Below, in pieces: positions 8,635-19,460 of a stretch of 64,000 nucleotides of DNA. The number at the start of each line of letters is the position of its first letter. Within the stretch, counting starts at the first letter, position 1. Source of the DNA: Nisaea acidiphila (GTDB lineage Bacteria > Pseudomonadota > Alphaproteobacteria > Thalassobaculales > Thalassobaculaceae); NCBI RefSeq assembly GCF_024662015.1, contig NZ_CP102480.1:2863501-2927500 (forward strand), given 5' to 3'. Position numbers and translations under genes: made by a program. Under the pieces are notes generated by a model, which saw nothing but the letters and a program-made list of their open reading frames with translations, was not told the DNA's origin and ran no database searches.

Positions 8635-9690
8635 ATGTCAAAGAATTTGAAAATTCTCGCCTGCTGTCACCGACTTGATTACTCGGGCGCCCCGTTGCTG
8701 CTGTTCCGATTGATGAAGGCTTTGGCTTCGCGCCACGATATCACCATCCTTGGGCCGGATGTTTCGGATGAAGAGACGGTTCTGGAAAAGGATTACGCGG
8801 CGCTCGGCATCCCGGTTGTAAAGTCTGCCTACCTCTCGAAATTCGATCTTCTTGTCGGCAATACACTGCTTTCCAACAGTCATGTGGTCAATGCCGCCGG
8901 GAAGGTGCCGACCGTTTTCTGGGTTCACGAACCGGCCGACGGCCTGTCGGGGATCAAGAGGGGACGCATCGATCCGACGGCATTCAAGCTCGCTGACCAG
9001 GTCGTGTTCCCCACGGCTTGGCAGGCGAACACGCTCTACGGGCCATATGTGCAGGGGCGCGAAGTCGAAATCGTGCCTTACGGCATCGAGCCGAGGGCGG
9101 TTCCGCGGAGCAAGCCATACTCCCTTCCCGAGGGGACTCATGCGTTGCTGCAACTTGGGTGGCTGGCCTCACGTAAGGGGCAGGATTTGACGGTGGCTGC
9201 GCTCGAACGCCTGGAGGATCCGTCGATCCATGTGTTTCTTGCGGGCGCTGATAGTGTGCGGCCGAAATTTGCGGAACGGCTGAAAGCGAAAGTGGAAGGG
9301 TCGCCGCTGCTTGCGCAGCAAGTCCATTTTCTCGGGCCATTGGCGCCGGATGTGGTCGATGCGTATCTCGCGCATGTCGACGCATTGCTGTTTCCAACCA
9401 ATGACGACCTTATCAGCGTCTCGATCCTAGAGGCGATGGCCCGCAAGACCTGCGTCATCTCGAGCGACTTCGGCCCCATCCCTGAAACCGTCATCGACGG
9501 TGAAACCGGGCTGCTTTTTCCTGTGCGCGGAGTTGATGCATATGCCGAATGCATTCGGCGTGTCGTCGCGGATCCAGATCTGAAAGAGCGGCTGGCACTT
9601 GGCGGATACGAGATATACCGGCGGAAACACTCCTTCGAGGACCACGTTGCCGCGATGGAGCAGGTGTTTCTGAAGGCCGCGTCGGCCTGA
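8635..9690 (+). CDS. GT4-family glycosyltransferase
   Basis: 351 residues. The N-terminus (ACCHRLDYSGAPLLLFRLM) matches GT-B enzymes that bind an acceptor in the first Rossmann domain. The C-terminal domain has LGWLASRKGQDLTVAALE (donor phosphate loop), then 'SVSILEAMARKTCVISSDFG' and 'PETVIDGETGLLFP', the GT4 EX7E region. There is no signal peptide. It is the last glycosyltransferase before the methionine operon and is separated by 303 bases from the DAHP-synthase-like gene. The donor is not predictable. Confidence 0.85.
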   Translation: MSKNLKILACCHRLDYSGAPLLLFRLMKALASRHDITILGPDVSDEETVLEKDYAALGIPVVKSAYLSKFDLLVGNTLLSNSHVVNAAGKVPTVFWVHEPADGLSGIKRGRIDPTAFKLADQVVFPTAWQANTLYGPYVQGREVEIVPYGIEPRAVPRSKPYSLPEGTHALLQLGWLASRKGQDLTVAALERLEDPSIHVFLAGADSVRPKFAERLKAKVEGSPLLAQQVHFLGPLAPDVVDAYLAHVDALLFPTNDDLISVSILEAMARKTCVISSDFGPIPETVIDGETGLLFPVRGVDAYAECIRRVVADPDLKERLALGGYEIYRRKHSFEDHVAAMEQVFLKAASA

Positions 9691-9748
9691 TACGGCGCCA
9701 CTATCTGCAATTCCTGGAAGGATATGCGGCCCAGCCGCCACGGCAGGC

Positions 9749-9777
9749 TTGACTCGGATTATATCTGCACATAAAAA
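9749..9777 (+). promoter_or_regulatory. putative sigma70-type promoter of the methionine operon
   Basis: TTGACT at 9749-9754 and TAAAAA at 9772-9777 are 17 bases apart, upstream of the ArsR-methyltransferase gene. The -35 matches consensus at five of six positions; the -10 is weaker. A dyad operator lies directly after the -10, where it would block initiation. Assigned by eye. Confidence 0.5.
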
Positions 9778-9778
9778 C

Positions 9779-9794
9779 ATAAAGACATCTTTAT
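9779..9794 (+). promoter_or_regulatory. dyad operator ATAAAG-N4-CTTTAT, likely bound by the adjacent ArsR-type regulator
   Basis: A perfect 6-base inverted repeat with a 4-base centre lies immediately downstream of the putative -10 and 19 bases before the ArsR-family gene. Short AT-rich dyads are typical ArsR-family sites. SahR-type ArsR regulators are known to control the SAM/SAH and methionine cycle in Proteobacteria. That this site autoregulates the whole met operon is inferred from position. Confidence 0.6.
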
Positions 9795-9813
9795 ATGATT
9801 GTGCGGTTAAGTC

Positions 9814-10776
9814 ATGGAAACATTGCTGCAGGGCCTCAGAGCCGTCTCCGAGCCGACCCGTCTGCGCATCCTGAATCTCTGCGCACATGCCGAGCTCTCC
9901 GTCACCGAGCTGGTCCAGGTTCTGGGCCAGAGCCAGCCGCGGGTCTCCCGTCACCTCAAGCTGATGGTGGATGCCGGTCTTCTGAACAGGCATCAGGAAG
10001 GCAGCCGCGCCTTCTACCGTCTTGCGGAGAACAGCGACGTCTCCGATCTCGCCCGCATCCTTGTCGACCTCACCCCCGACGATGACGACGTCATCGCGGT
10101 CGACCTGGAACGCCTCGAAGAAATCAAGGTGCAGCGGGCGCAGGTGGCCGAGGAGTATTTCCGTCGCAACGCACAGAACTGGGAAGACCTGCGCGGGCAG
10201 CATATCGACGACGAGGAGGTCGATGCCCGGCTGAAACGCCGGATCACAAGTGCGCCCGTTCGCGATCTGCTCGATATCGGCACCGGCACGGGACGTGTGC
10301 TGCGTCTGGTGGGGGAAGAGGTGCGCTCCGCCGTCGGATTGGACAATTCCCGCGAGATGCTGGCCATTGCGCGCAGCTATCTCGATCAGGACACGCTGCG
10401 GAACTGCCAGGTCCGGCACGGCGACATGTACCGCCTGCCTTTCCCGGCCCACCGGTTCGATGCCGTGACCGCGAACATGCTCATGCACTATGCGGACAAT
10501 CCCGGCGAGATGGTGCGGGAGGCGGCGCGGGTCCTGCGTCCGGGCGGCCGGCTGGTGCTGGTCGATTTCGCCTCACATGATCTCACCGAGCTTCGCGAAC
10601 TCCACGCCCATCGCTGGCTCGGCTTCTCGGATGCCGACATCGAGCGTCTCTTCAATAAGGCGGGCCTCGAACTCCAGAATGTCGAGCGGATCGATGGCGG
10701 CGCGCTCACCGTATGTATCTGGACCGGCCGGAGCCGGATCGAAGTCGCCAATGACCTGGTTGCGGAGGCACTCTGA
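9814..10776 (+). CDS. ArsR-family regulator fused to a SAM-dependent methyltransferase domain
   Basis: 320 residues. Residues 1 to about 95 form an ArsR winged helix (LRAVSEPTRLRILNLC, then 'LSVTELVQVLGQSQPRVSRH' as recognition region). After a charged linker, residues about 140-300 are a class I methyltransferase: LLDIGTGTGRVLRL (SAM-binding motif I) and FDAVTANMLMHYADNP (motif IV region). No metal-binding Cys pair typical of ArsR/SmtB sensors is seen, so the ligand is more likely SAM or SAH held by the second domain. It is the first gene of an operon with metF and metH and overlaps metF by one base (TGATG). Methionine-cycle sensing and autoregulation are inferred. Confidence 0.85.
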   Translation: METLLQGLRAVSEPTRLRILNLCAHAELSVTELVQVLGQSQPRVSRHLKLMVDAGLLNRHQEGSRAFYRLAENSDVSDLARILVDLTPDDDDVIAVDLERLEEIKVQRAQVAEEYFRRNAQNWEDLRGQHIDDEEVDARLKRRITSAPVRDLLDIGTGTGRVLRLVGEEVRSAVGLDNSREMLAIARSYLDQDTLRNCQVRHGDMYRLPFPAHRFDAVTANMLMHYADNPGEMVREAARVLRPGGRLVLVDFASHDLTELRELHAHRWLGFSDADIERLFNKAGLELQNVERIDGGALTVCIWTGRSRIEVANDLVAEAL

Positions 10777-11642
10777 TGACCGAAGATCTTTCCGTCAGTT
10801 TCGAGTTCTTCCCGCCGACCAGTGAGGCAGCGGAAGCGCGACTTTGGAACACGGTCGAGAAGTTGGCGCCGCTGCGCCCGGCCTTCGCCTCCGTTACTTA
10901 CGGAGCCGGGGGCACGACCCGCGAGCGCACACTGAAAATCGTGAAGACACTGAAGCGGGACGGCCGCATGGAGCCGGCGGCGCACCTGACCTGCGTCGGG
11001 GCCGAGAAGGCCGAGATCGACGCCATCGCGCGCGACTGGCTGGATGAGGGGATCACCCGTCTGGTCGCGCTGCGCGGCGATCCGCCCAAAGGTTCCGGCC
11101 ATTACACACCGCATCCGGGCGGTTACGAGAACGCGGCTGCGCTGGTGGCCGGCCTTCGCGAGATCGGGGATTTCGACATCTCCGTCGCCGCCTATCCCGA
11201 GGCGCATCCGGATTCGCCGTCGGAGGCTGCCGACATTGCCAATCTGAAGGCTAAGATCGATAACGGTGCGGCACGGGCGATCACCCAGTACTTCTTCGAT
11301 GCGGATCTCTTCCTGCGCTTCCGCGACAAGGTCGTTGCGGCGGGAATCGATGTGCCGATCGTGCCGGGGATCATGCCGATCACCAATTTCGGCAAGCTGG
11401 TGAATTTCAGCAAGGCGTGCGGCGCGACGGTTCCGAACTGGCTGCATGAGCGCTTCGAAGGGCTGGACGAGGATCCCGAGACGCGTGAGCTGGTCGCTGC
11501 CAGCACGGCCGCCGATCTCTGCCATCAGCTGATGCTGGAGGGCGTGAACGACTTCCATTTCTATACGCTGAACGTTCCGTCGCTCACCTATGCCACCTGC
11601 CACCTGCTCGGCATTCGCCCGGACGTCTCGGAGGCGGCATGA
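10776..11642 (+). CDS. metF: 5,10-methylenetetrahydrofolate reductase
   Basis: 288 residues, normal length for bacterial MetF. It reduces 5,10-methylene-THF to 5-methyl-THF with FAD, supplying methyl groups to methionine synthase. Seen: 'SFEFFPPTSEAAEARLW' with the catalytic Glu, 'FASVTYGAGGTTRERT', HLTCVG, LVALRGDPP and ITQYFFDADLF, all family blocks in the right order. It starts at TGATG with the upstream regulator and its 3' end overlaps the next gene (ATGA), so translation through metF and metH is probably coupled. Confidence 0.95.
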   Translation: MTEDLSVSFEFFPPTSEAAEARLWNTVEKLAPLRPAFASVTYGAGGTTRERTLKIVKTLKRDGRMEPAAHLTCVGAEKAEIDAIARDWLDEGITRLVALRGDPPKGSGHYTPHPGGYENAAALVAGLREIGDFDISVAAYPEAHPDSPSEAADIANLKAKIDNGAARAITQYFFDADLFLRFRDKVVAAGIDVPIVPGIMPITNFGKLVNFSKACGATVPNWLHERFEGLDEDPETRELVAASTAADLCHQLMLEGVNDFHFYTLNVPSLTYATCHLLGIRPDVSEAA

Positions 11643-12511
11643 TCGGAAGCGGAGAGAGGGTTCCGCACGCGGCCCCCGCTCCAGCGGGCCAGCTCGCCCG
11701 TTGGGTCGGTCAGAACGGTTGCGTCGAAGCCTTGAATATTGAGCGTCCGAAGCTGGTCATGAAGGTGCACCGGCGCTTCGTGAAAGCGGGCGCGGAGATC
11801 ATCTTCACCAATTCCGGCAATGCCGCACCGCAGCTTCTGCGCAATTTCCGCATGTTTGACGAAGCCTTCGCTGTCAGTTTTCTTGGCGCCGAGCTCGCCC
11901 GCACAGTGGCGAACGAGGCGACACACCGGGTCCATGTCATCGGCGACGTTCGTCTGCCGTCGCGGGTCCCGGTGACCGGCTTCATGACGGAAGAGGAGCT
12001 CGGCTCTGCTGCCCGCTGTCTGGTTTCGGCGCAGGTCGCCGGCGGTGCCGACGCGGTCTTGATGGACGTTCCTGCCCGGCCGAACCAGCTTGTCGCGGCG
12101 CTCAACGGCGCGCGCTGGGGGATGACGGAGGCGCGGCGGAAGGTCCCGCTGATGCTCCTGATGCGCCCGGCGGTGCTGCCTGGCCGGGTCGATCCCGGCA
12201 GATTGCATGACGAGCTTGCCGAAGCGGCAACGGTTGCCGCGACGGCCGGGATTGCGGCGCTCGGCGTCAATCCGGGGGACATTCCGGAAACAACGCCGGA
12301 GCTGCTGGAGCATGTCCTGCCCTATTGGGGAGGTTCCATCGCGCTCAGCCCTGCTGCCGACGCGGCAACCGTTCGGACCCTTTGCGAGGACCCGATGCTG
12401 GGCGGACGGCTCGCCTTTCTGCCTTCTTCCTCGCCGCGCGATCTCCGGCGCGTCATCAAGACGAACCTCGGAACCGCGGCGGCAGTCATTCAACGGAGAA
12501 ACCGGACATGA
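11639..12511 (+). CDS. homocysteine-methyltransferase-like protein lacking the zinc cysteines
   Basis: 290 residues. '[20 protein letters not shown]' matches the homocysteine S-methyltransferase block (AGAD.I.TNTF.A) that is intact in the following gene. The zinc-ligand motifs are lost: where the next gene has LNC, this one has VNP ([11 protein letters not shown]), and where it has [12 protein letters not shown], this one has [11 protein letters not shown]. The starting DGAMGT block is also absent. It can hardly activate homocysteine by the usual zinc chemistry. It keeps an open frame and is coupled on both sides (ATGA with metF and with the next gene), so it is probably expressed and useful, perhaps as a structural partner of the split MetH. 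Confidence 0.75.
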   Translation: MIGSGERVPHAAPAPAGQLARWVGQNGCVEALNIERPKLVMKVHRRFVKAGAEIIFTNSGNAAPQLLRNFRMFDEAFAVSFLGAELARTVANEATHRVHVIGDVRLPSRVPVTGFMTEEELGSAARCLVSAQVAGGADAVLMDVPARPNQLVAALNGARWGMTEARRKVPLMLLMRPAVLPGRVDPGRLHDELAEAATVAATAGIAALGVNPGDIPETTPELLEHVLPYWGGSIALSPAADAATVRTLCEDPMLGGRLAFLPSSSPRDLRRVIKTNLGTAAAVIQRRNRT

Positions 12512-13568
12512 CCCGCGATCAGCGCAAAGCGGCGTTCGACCTTCTGGCGGGCGAGCGCATCCTCGTGATGGATGGCGCGATGGGAACCATGATCCAGGGC
12601 TACGGCCTGGACGAGGCGGGCTATCGCGGCGAGCGGCTGAAGGATCACAGCCACGATCTGCGCGGCAACAACGATATCCTCAACCTGACCCGTCCCGATA
12701 TCGTCGAGGAGATCCACCGCGCCTATTTCGAGGCCGGGGCGGATATCGTCGAAACCAATACCTTCAGTGCCACCTCGATCGCGCAGGCGGATTACGAGGC
12801 GGAGCATCTGGTCACGGAAATCAATGTCGAGGGCGCGCGTCTTGCAAGGCTCGCGGCGGACAAGGTTCAGGAAGAGAACCCGGGGCGCATCTGTTTCGTT
12901 GCCGGCGCGCTCGGCCCGACCAACAGGACCGCGTCGATTTCACCGGACGTGAACGATCCGGCCTTCCGCAACGTCACCTTCGATACGCTGGTCGCGTCGT
13001 ACAAAGAGGCGGCACGCGGTCTCGTCGAGGGCGGCGCCGACCTGCTGCTGGTCGAAACCATCTTCGACACGCTGAACGCAAAGGCGGCGCTCTTCGCTAT
13101 CGACGAGCTGGAGGAGGAGACCGGCGTGCATTTGCCGTTGATGATTTCCGGCACCATCACCGATCTTTCGGGCCGGACCCTCTCCGGTCAGACGCCGGAG
13201 GCCTTCTGGAACTCCGTCAGGCACGCCAGACCGGTCAGCGTCGGGCTCAATTGCGCGCTTGGGGCGAAACAGTTGCGGGGCTTCCTCGCCGAGCTTTCCC
13301 GTGTTGCCGAAACAAGGGTCAGCGCCTATCCGAATGCCGGCCTGCCGAACGCGTTCGGCGGCTATGACGAGACTCCGGAGGAGACGGCGGCCGAGATCGG
13401 CGCCTGGGCCCGCGACGGGCTGGTCAATGTCGTCGGCGGCTGCTGCGGCACCACGCCCGACCATATCCGCGCCATCGCCGAGGCGGTGAAGGATGTGCTG
13501 CCGCGCAAGGTCCCGGAACCACCGCGCCGGATGCGGCTGTCCGGCCTCGAGCCGTTTGAGGTGCCGGC

Positions 13569-13572
<4 letters not shown>
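12508..13572 (+). CDS. metH: methionine synthase, homocysteine-binding (N-terminal) subunit
   Basis: 354 residues from ATG 12508 (ATGA overlap); an upstream extension in the same frame overlaps the preceding gene and is rejected. It corresponds to the first module of cobalamin-dependent MetH. Seen: [26 protein letters not shown], the zinc ligand in VGLNCALG and the double Cys of '[14 protein letters not shown]'. The module binds homocysteine on zinc and takes the methyl group from methylcobalamin carried by the next gene product. In many bacteria both parts are one protein of about 1200 residues; here they are separate, overlapping by four bases. Confidence 0.92.
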
Positions 13573-16232
<2,660 letters not shown>

Positions 16233-16257
16233 GCTCTGTCTTCCGCCGGGCATACGA

Positions 16258-16281
16258 GACGCGGTAGGCTCCTGCCGCGTC
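16258..16281 (+). terminator. hairpin after the methionine operon
   Basis: GACGCGGTAGG at 16258-16268 and CCTGCCGCGTC at 16271-16281 form a stem of about ten pairs including one G-U, with a very short loop. A T-enriched but not pure tract follows (TGTATGTGTTCT). Position after metH and before the next gene supports a terminator; the weak U tract lowers confidence. Confidence 0.55.
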
Positions 16282-16303
16282 TGTATGTGTTCTGGAGGCC
16301 TGC

Positions 16304-17530
16304 GTGCAGGAAACACCGAGGGACAGGCTTCTCCGCGAGGAGCTGGCCGATCCGGAAAAGCTGAAAGGGCATATTGCCCGGTTGCTCGGACTGCTGACGG
16401 ACCGCCTCGACCCGTCGCAGAAATGTCTCGTCTATGTTCTTGCGCAACCGAGCCGCATCGGTCATCTCGTGCTCGAGCCCTGGATGCTGCGGACCCTGTT
16501 CGGAGCGCAATATGAGCGGATCGTCATCGTCACAGGTCCGGCAGACGAGGCGGCCAACGGCGCGTTTTTCGACTATCTTCAGTCCGAATTCAAGATCATC
16601 GAGACCGACGATATCGTCCTGACCACACTCGGTTTCGTCGAGGGCGGGTCCTTCTCCATCGGCAATTTCGACTTTCTGCTCTGGACGCCGCAGACCCTCT
16701 TTCTCACCTTCACCAAAGCACTCGCCAACGGAGCGCCGCACCGGTTCTTCGCGCCAGGCGACGCATGGCTGCGGCCGGGGCGGCAATTACGCTCCGAGGC
16801 CCTCGCCCATCCGGAGCAGCCCTATGTGCTGCTTCATGTTCGTGACGATACCTATGAGCCCGAGATGGGCTATCACGCCTTCCGCTGCAATCCGGTTCAG
16901 AACTACCGGGATGCCGTGCTTCACCTGCTGGAGAGCGATCTTTCCGTTATCCGGATCGGCGATCCGACCGGCCCCAGTCTCGACATTGCGCATCCGGATT
17001 ATCTCGAGCTGTCGCACCGGCCGTCTTATGACCGCTCTGCAGATTTCGCCCTCGCGGCGGAAGCGCGTTTCGGGATCGTCACGCAATCCGGTCCCTGGGC
17101 CTTTTTGCAGGCGCTCGGCCGGCCGATCCTTTTGACGAACGGCTATCCGGAACCCTATTGGGCGTTCGAGGAGCGCGAAATCGGTCTTTTCAAACATGTC
17201 CTTAAGGCCGACGGAACCGCGCTGACCTATCGGGAGATTTGCGCGCTCGAATTCGGAACGCGAGCGCTGACGAATAACAGGCTCGCGGAGCACGGCCTGA
17301 CGGCAGAGAGCAATTCCGGCGCGGAGGTTCTTGGCGCGGTCCGGGAAATGCTTGAGTTTCTGGCGACGGATGTCGAACCGGACTGGAGCGCGCAGGCCCG
17401 GTTGCACGCGATCACGGCCTCTTTCGACAACAGCGTGACTGGAGCAGCGGCCGAACGCAGGGCTACGCCACGGTTGCAGCGCCGGTTGTCGCGCAGCTTT
17501 CTGAAAGCGAATCCCGATTTTCTCGATTGA
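16304..17530 (+). CDS. TIGR04372-type glycosyltransferase
   Basis: 408 residues from a GTG start. The segment at about residues 180-194 (RDDTYEPEMGYHAFR) is the characteristic 'R(D).YxPE.GYH..R' block I associate with the TIGR04372 glycosyltransferase family, common in Rhodospirillales surface-polysaccharide loci. A typical end block with sugar-site character follows ('FGIVTQSGPWAFLQALGRPI'). There is no signal peptide or membrane span. It is a glycan gene isolated from the first glycosyltransferase cluster by the methionine operon and lies tail to tail with the acetyltransferase gene. Substrate unknown. Confidence 0.75.
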   Translation: MQETPRDRLLREELADPEKLKGHIARLLGLLTDRLDPSQKCLVYVLAQPSRIGHLVLEPWMLRTLFGAQYERIVIVTGPADEAANGAFFDYLQSEFKIIETDDIVLTTLGFVEGGSFSIGNFDFLLWTPQTLFLTFTKALANGAPHRFFAPGDAWLRPGRQLRSEALAHPEQPYVLLHVRDDTYEPEMGYHAFRCNPVQNYRDAVLHLLESDLSVIRIGDPTGPSLDIAHPDYLELSHRPSYDRSADFALAAEARFGIVTQSGPWAFLQALGRPILLTNGYPEPYWAFEEREIGLFKHVLKADGTALTYREICALEFGTRALTNNRLAEHGLTAESNSGAEVLGAVREMLEFLATDVEPDWSAQARLHAITASFDNSVTGAAAERRATPRLQRRLSRSFLKANPDFLD

Positions 17531-17544
17531 GTCCGGACGGCGGT

Positions 17545-18249
17545 TCAGAATCCGATCGGCTCGGGAGTGTAGTGATAGGTCCGGAAGCGCGCCGTCTCGA
17601 CATAGCCCAGTTTGCGGTAGAGCGAGAGCGCCCCGATATTCGTGGCCTGGGTGGCGATCAAAGACTTCTTTGCAATGGCGCTGTAGTGGGCGAAGGCGGC
17701 TCGTAGAAGGTCCGCGCCGATGCCTTGTCCTTGCTGAGTCTCGGAGACCGCAATCAGATCGACCGTCATAACGTCTTCTTCGAGAAGGCAGCCATTGAAG
17801 CCGACAACCTCGCCGTCCCGCTCTTTGATGAAGGTTCGGTCGGTGCGGCCGCTGACCTCGTTTCGGGCCCAAGCGGCCTTGACCCGCGCCGAAGCGCTCG
17901 CAGAGACCATCGGGTCCGTGCGGTACCGGTCGGTCACGAACGCGTTTGCGGCAATTTCAGCACAGGCATCCGCATCGGCCGGCACCGAGGGTCTGATGCT
18001 ATTGCTCTCGAACTCCCGGTCTTGCTGGAGCAGCGTCCGCTCGAGCTGAACCAGTGTCTCGATCTCGCGAAATCCGGATCGCTGGTCGGGGCTTGGCCAG
18101 TCGGCCGGCAATCTTATTGATGCGAGAATGGCGTCTTGGGGAACCGCATCGGTAAGTCTGTTCAGAAACTCCGCGCATTTGATGGAAATGCGATAGACCG
18201 GGCCGCCCAGAATTTCCGAATCAAATGGTTGATGGCTGCAAATAGCCAT
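17545..18249 (-). CDS. GNAT acetyltransferase, WecD/RffC-like
   Basis: 234 residues from ATG 18249; an extension in frame to 18366 is unlikely because it is rich in unusual residues and invades the divergent promoter region. The build resembles WecD/RffC (TDP-fucosamine acetyltransferase): an N-terminal 'PFDSEILGGPVYRI' block, then FREIETLVQLERTL, then a GNAT core with 'VDLIAVSETQQGQGIGADLL' (acetyl-CoA loop Q/RxxGxG) and 'ATNIGALSLYRKLGY'. The family N-acetylates amino sugars attached to nucleotides. That fits the two DegT aminotransferases at 19461-20600 and 24940-26070, which would make amino sugars. The match to a particular sugar is inference. Confidence 0.75.
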   Translation of the reverse strand: MAICSHQPFDSEILGGPVYRISIKCAEFLNRLTDAVPQDAILASIRLPADWPSPDQRSGFREIETLVQLERTLLQQDREFESNSIRPSVPADADACAEIAANAFVTDRYRTDPMVSASASARVKAAWARNEVSGRTDRTFIKERDGEVVGFNGCLLEEDVMTVDLIAVSETQQGQGIGADLLRAAFAHYSAIAKKSLIATQATNIGALSLYRKLGYVETARFRTYHYTPEPIGF

Positions 18250-18409
18250 GGACGTTCTAACCGTAAGTTCTTGATTGTCTCTAATTAATTCTCGTCGCGT
18301 CAGGCATTTGTATCCTAATTGGCAGTACGAATCCAATTCGCTTCGCGCCGGAAGCTTGCGGGGCACTTTCCGATTCCGACATTACAATCTTGGTCTCGGG
18401 CACCTACCT

Positions 18410-19456
18410 ATGCCATATAGCAAGCGGGAGAGTTCCAGAAGTCGTGCGGGAAGGCCGGGCCGTCAGTTTCGCCCGGTTAAAGATTGGAACTTGTCAGCGG
18501 TGACGTTCAAACTTTTAGTCAAAATCGCAGTCAGCCTCGGCCTGATTGGATCTCTTTTCTACCAGGTTGATTTTTCGCGTCTGGTCTCAGCTGCGTTGTC
18601 TCCGTCGCTGCCGTTGCTCGCACTGGTCGTTGGCATCGTCATTTTGCAGTTCTGTGTGGGGGCCTGCCGTTGGTTCCTTCTGATCCGAGGAACGGGCGTT
18701 CCGCTCTCGCCTTGGCAGACCTTCCGGATTCTGCTCGCCGGCATGTTCTTCAATCAGGCATTGCCCGGCTCCTTGAGCGCGGACACGGTGCGCATCTGGC
18801 TAGTCAGCCGACACGGACTGCCATTGTCCCGCGCGGCGAGCACGGTGCTGCTGGATCGCACCGCCGGTCTCGTCTCCATTCTGACGCTCCTCGTCGTGAC
18901 GAGCGTAACCGTCGCGAAAGTCGCGCCCGACCCCAATCTAAGCACGGTCGCGATCCTTGTTGTCGGCGGCGCGCTGGTCCTGCTGGCGATGGGACTTTCA
19001 AGCGCGGACTGGATCGCCGACATGATCGAGGATCACCGTTTCGGACGGCCTTTCGCGGCAATGTTGCGGGACTCCCGCATGCTCTGGCGCGCCGGATATC
19101 AGTCGGCGGTCGTAATCGGGCTCAGCTACCTGCTGCACATCATCAGTGCTCTCGGCCTCTGGGTCGTGTTTCGCTCGATCTCCGTCGAAGTCGACTTCCT
19201 CATGGTGCTGGGTGCGTTGCCGCTCGTGATCCTTGGAACGCTATTGCCGATCTCCGTCGGTGGCTGGGGCGTACGCGAGGGGTTGATGGTCGGGATATTC
19301 GTGATGACCGGCATGCCCGCCGAGCATGCGCTAGCGGCTTCCATTCTCTGGGGGATCTCGGTGATCGTCGCGGCCAGTCTCGGGGGGCTGCTCTGGGTCC
19401 TTAGCCGTCCGCGCAAGGAGCGGATCGGAAACGTCATTCCGACGGCCGGGGAATAA
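18410..19456 (+). CDS. lysylphosphatidylglycerol-synthase/AglD-type integral membrane protein (UPF0104)
   Basis: About 348 residues from ATG 18410; the frame is open further upstream but that part overlaps the divergent gene's 5' region. There are seven to eight hydrophobic segments. Family signatures include 'FNQALPGSLSADTVRIWLVS' and, near the end, 'LPISVGGWGVREGLMVGIF' (P.GG.G.RE..). Members are flippase-like membrane domains found with lysyl-PG synthases and in glycan loci. No aminoacyl-transfer domain follows here, so it is the stand-alone form. In this setting a lipid or lipid-linked sugar translocation role is plausible but unproven. Confidence 0.8.
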   Translation: MPYSKRESSRSRAGRPGRQFRPVKDWNLSAVTFKLLVKIAVSLGLIGSLFYQVDFSRLVSAALSPSLPLLALVVGIVILQFCVGACRWFLLIRGTGVPLSPWQTFRILLAGMFFNQALPGSLSADTVRIWLVSRHGLPLSRAASTVLLDRTAGLVSILTLLVVTSVTVAKVAPDPNLSTVAILVVGGALVLLAMGLSSADWIADMIEDHRFGRPFAAMLRDSRMLWRAGYQSAVVIGLSYLLHIISALGLWVVFRSISVEVDFLMVLGALPLVILGTLLPISVGGWGVREGLMVGIFVMTGMPAEHALAASILWGISVIVAASLGGLLWVLSRPRKERIGNVIPTAGE

Positions 19457-19460
19457 ACCG

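Noticed and set aside
9427..10488. A 353-codon minus-strand frame over the end of a glycosyltransferase and the ArsR-MTase gene
   Set aside because: It covers two real plus-strand genes and their promoter region, and its translation has no recognisable domain.
12325..12507. N-terminal extension of the homocysteine module of methionine synthase
   Set aside because: It overlaps the preceding gene out of frame; ATG 12508 gives the ATGA coupling and the normal family N-terminus.
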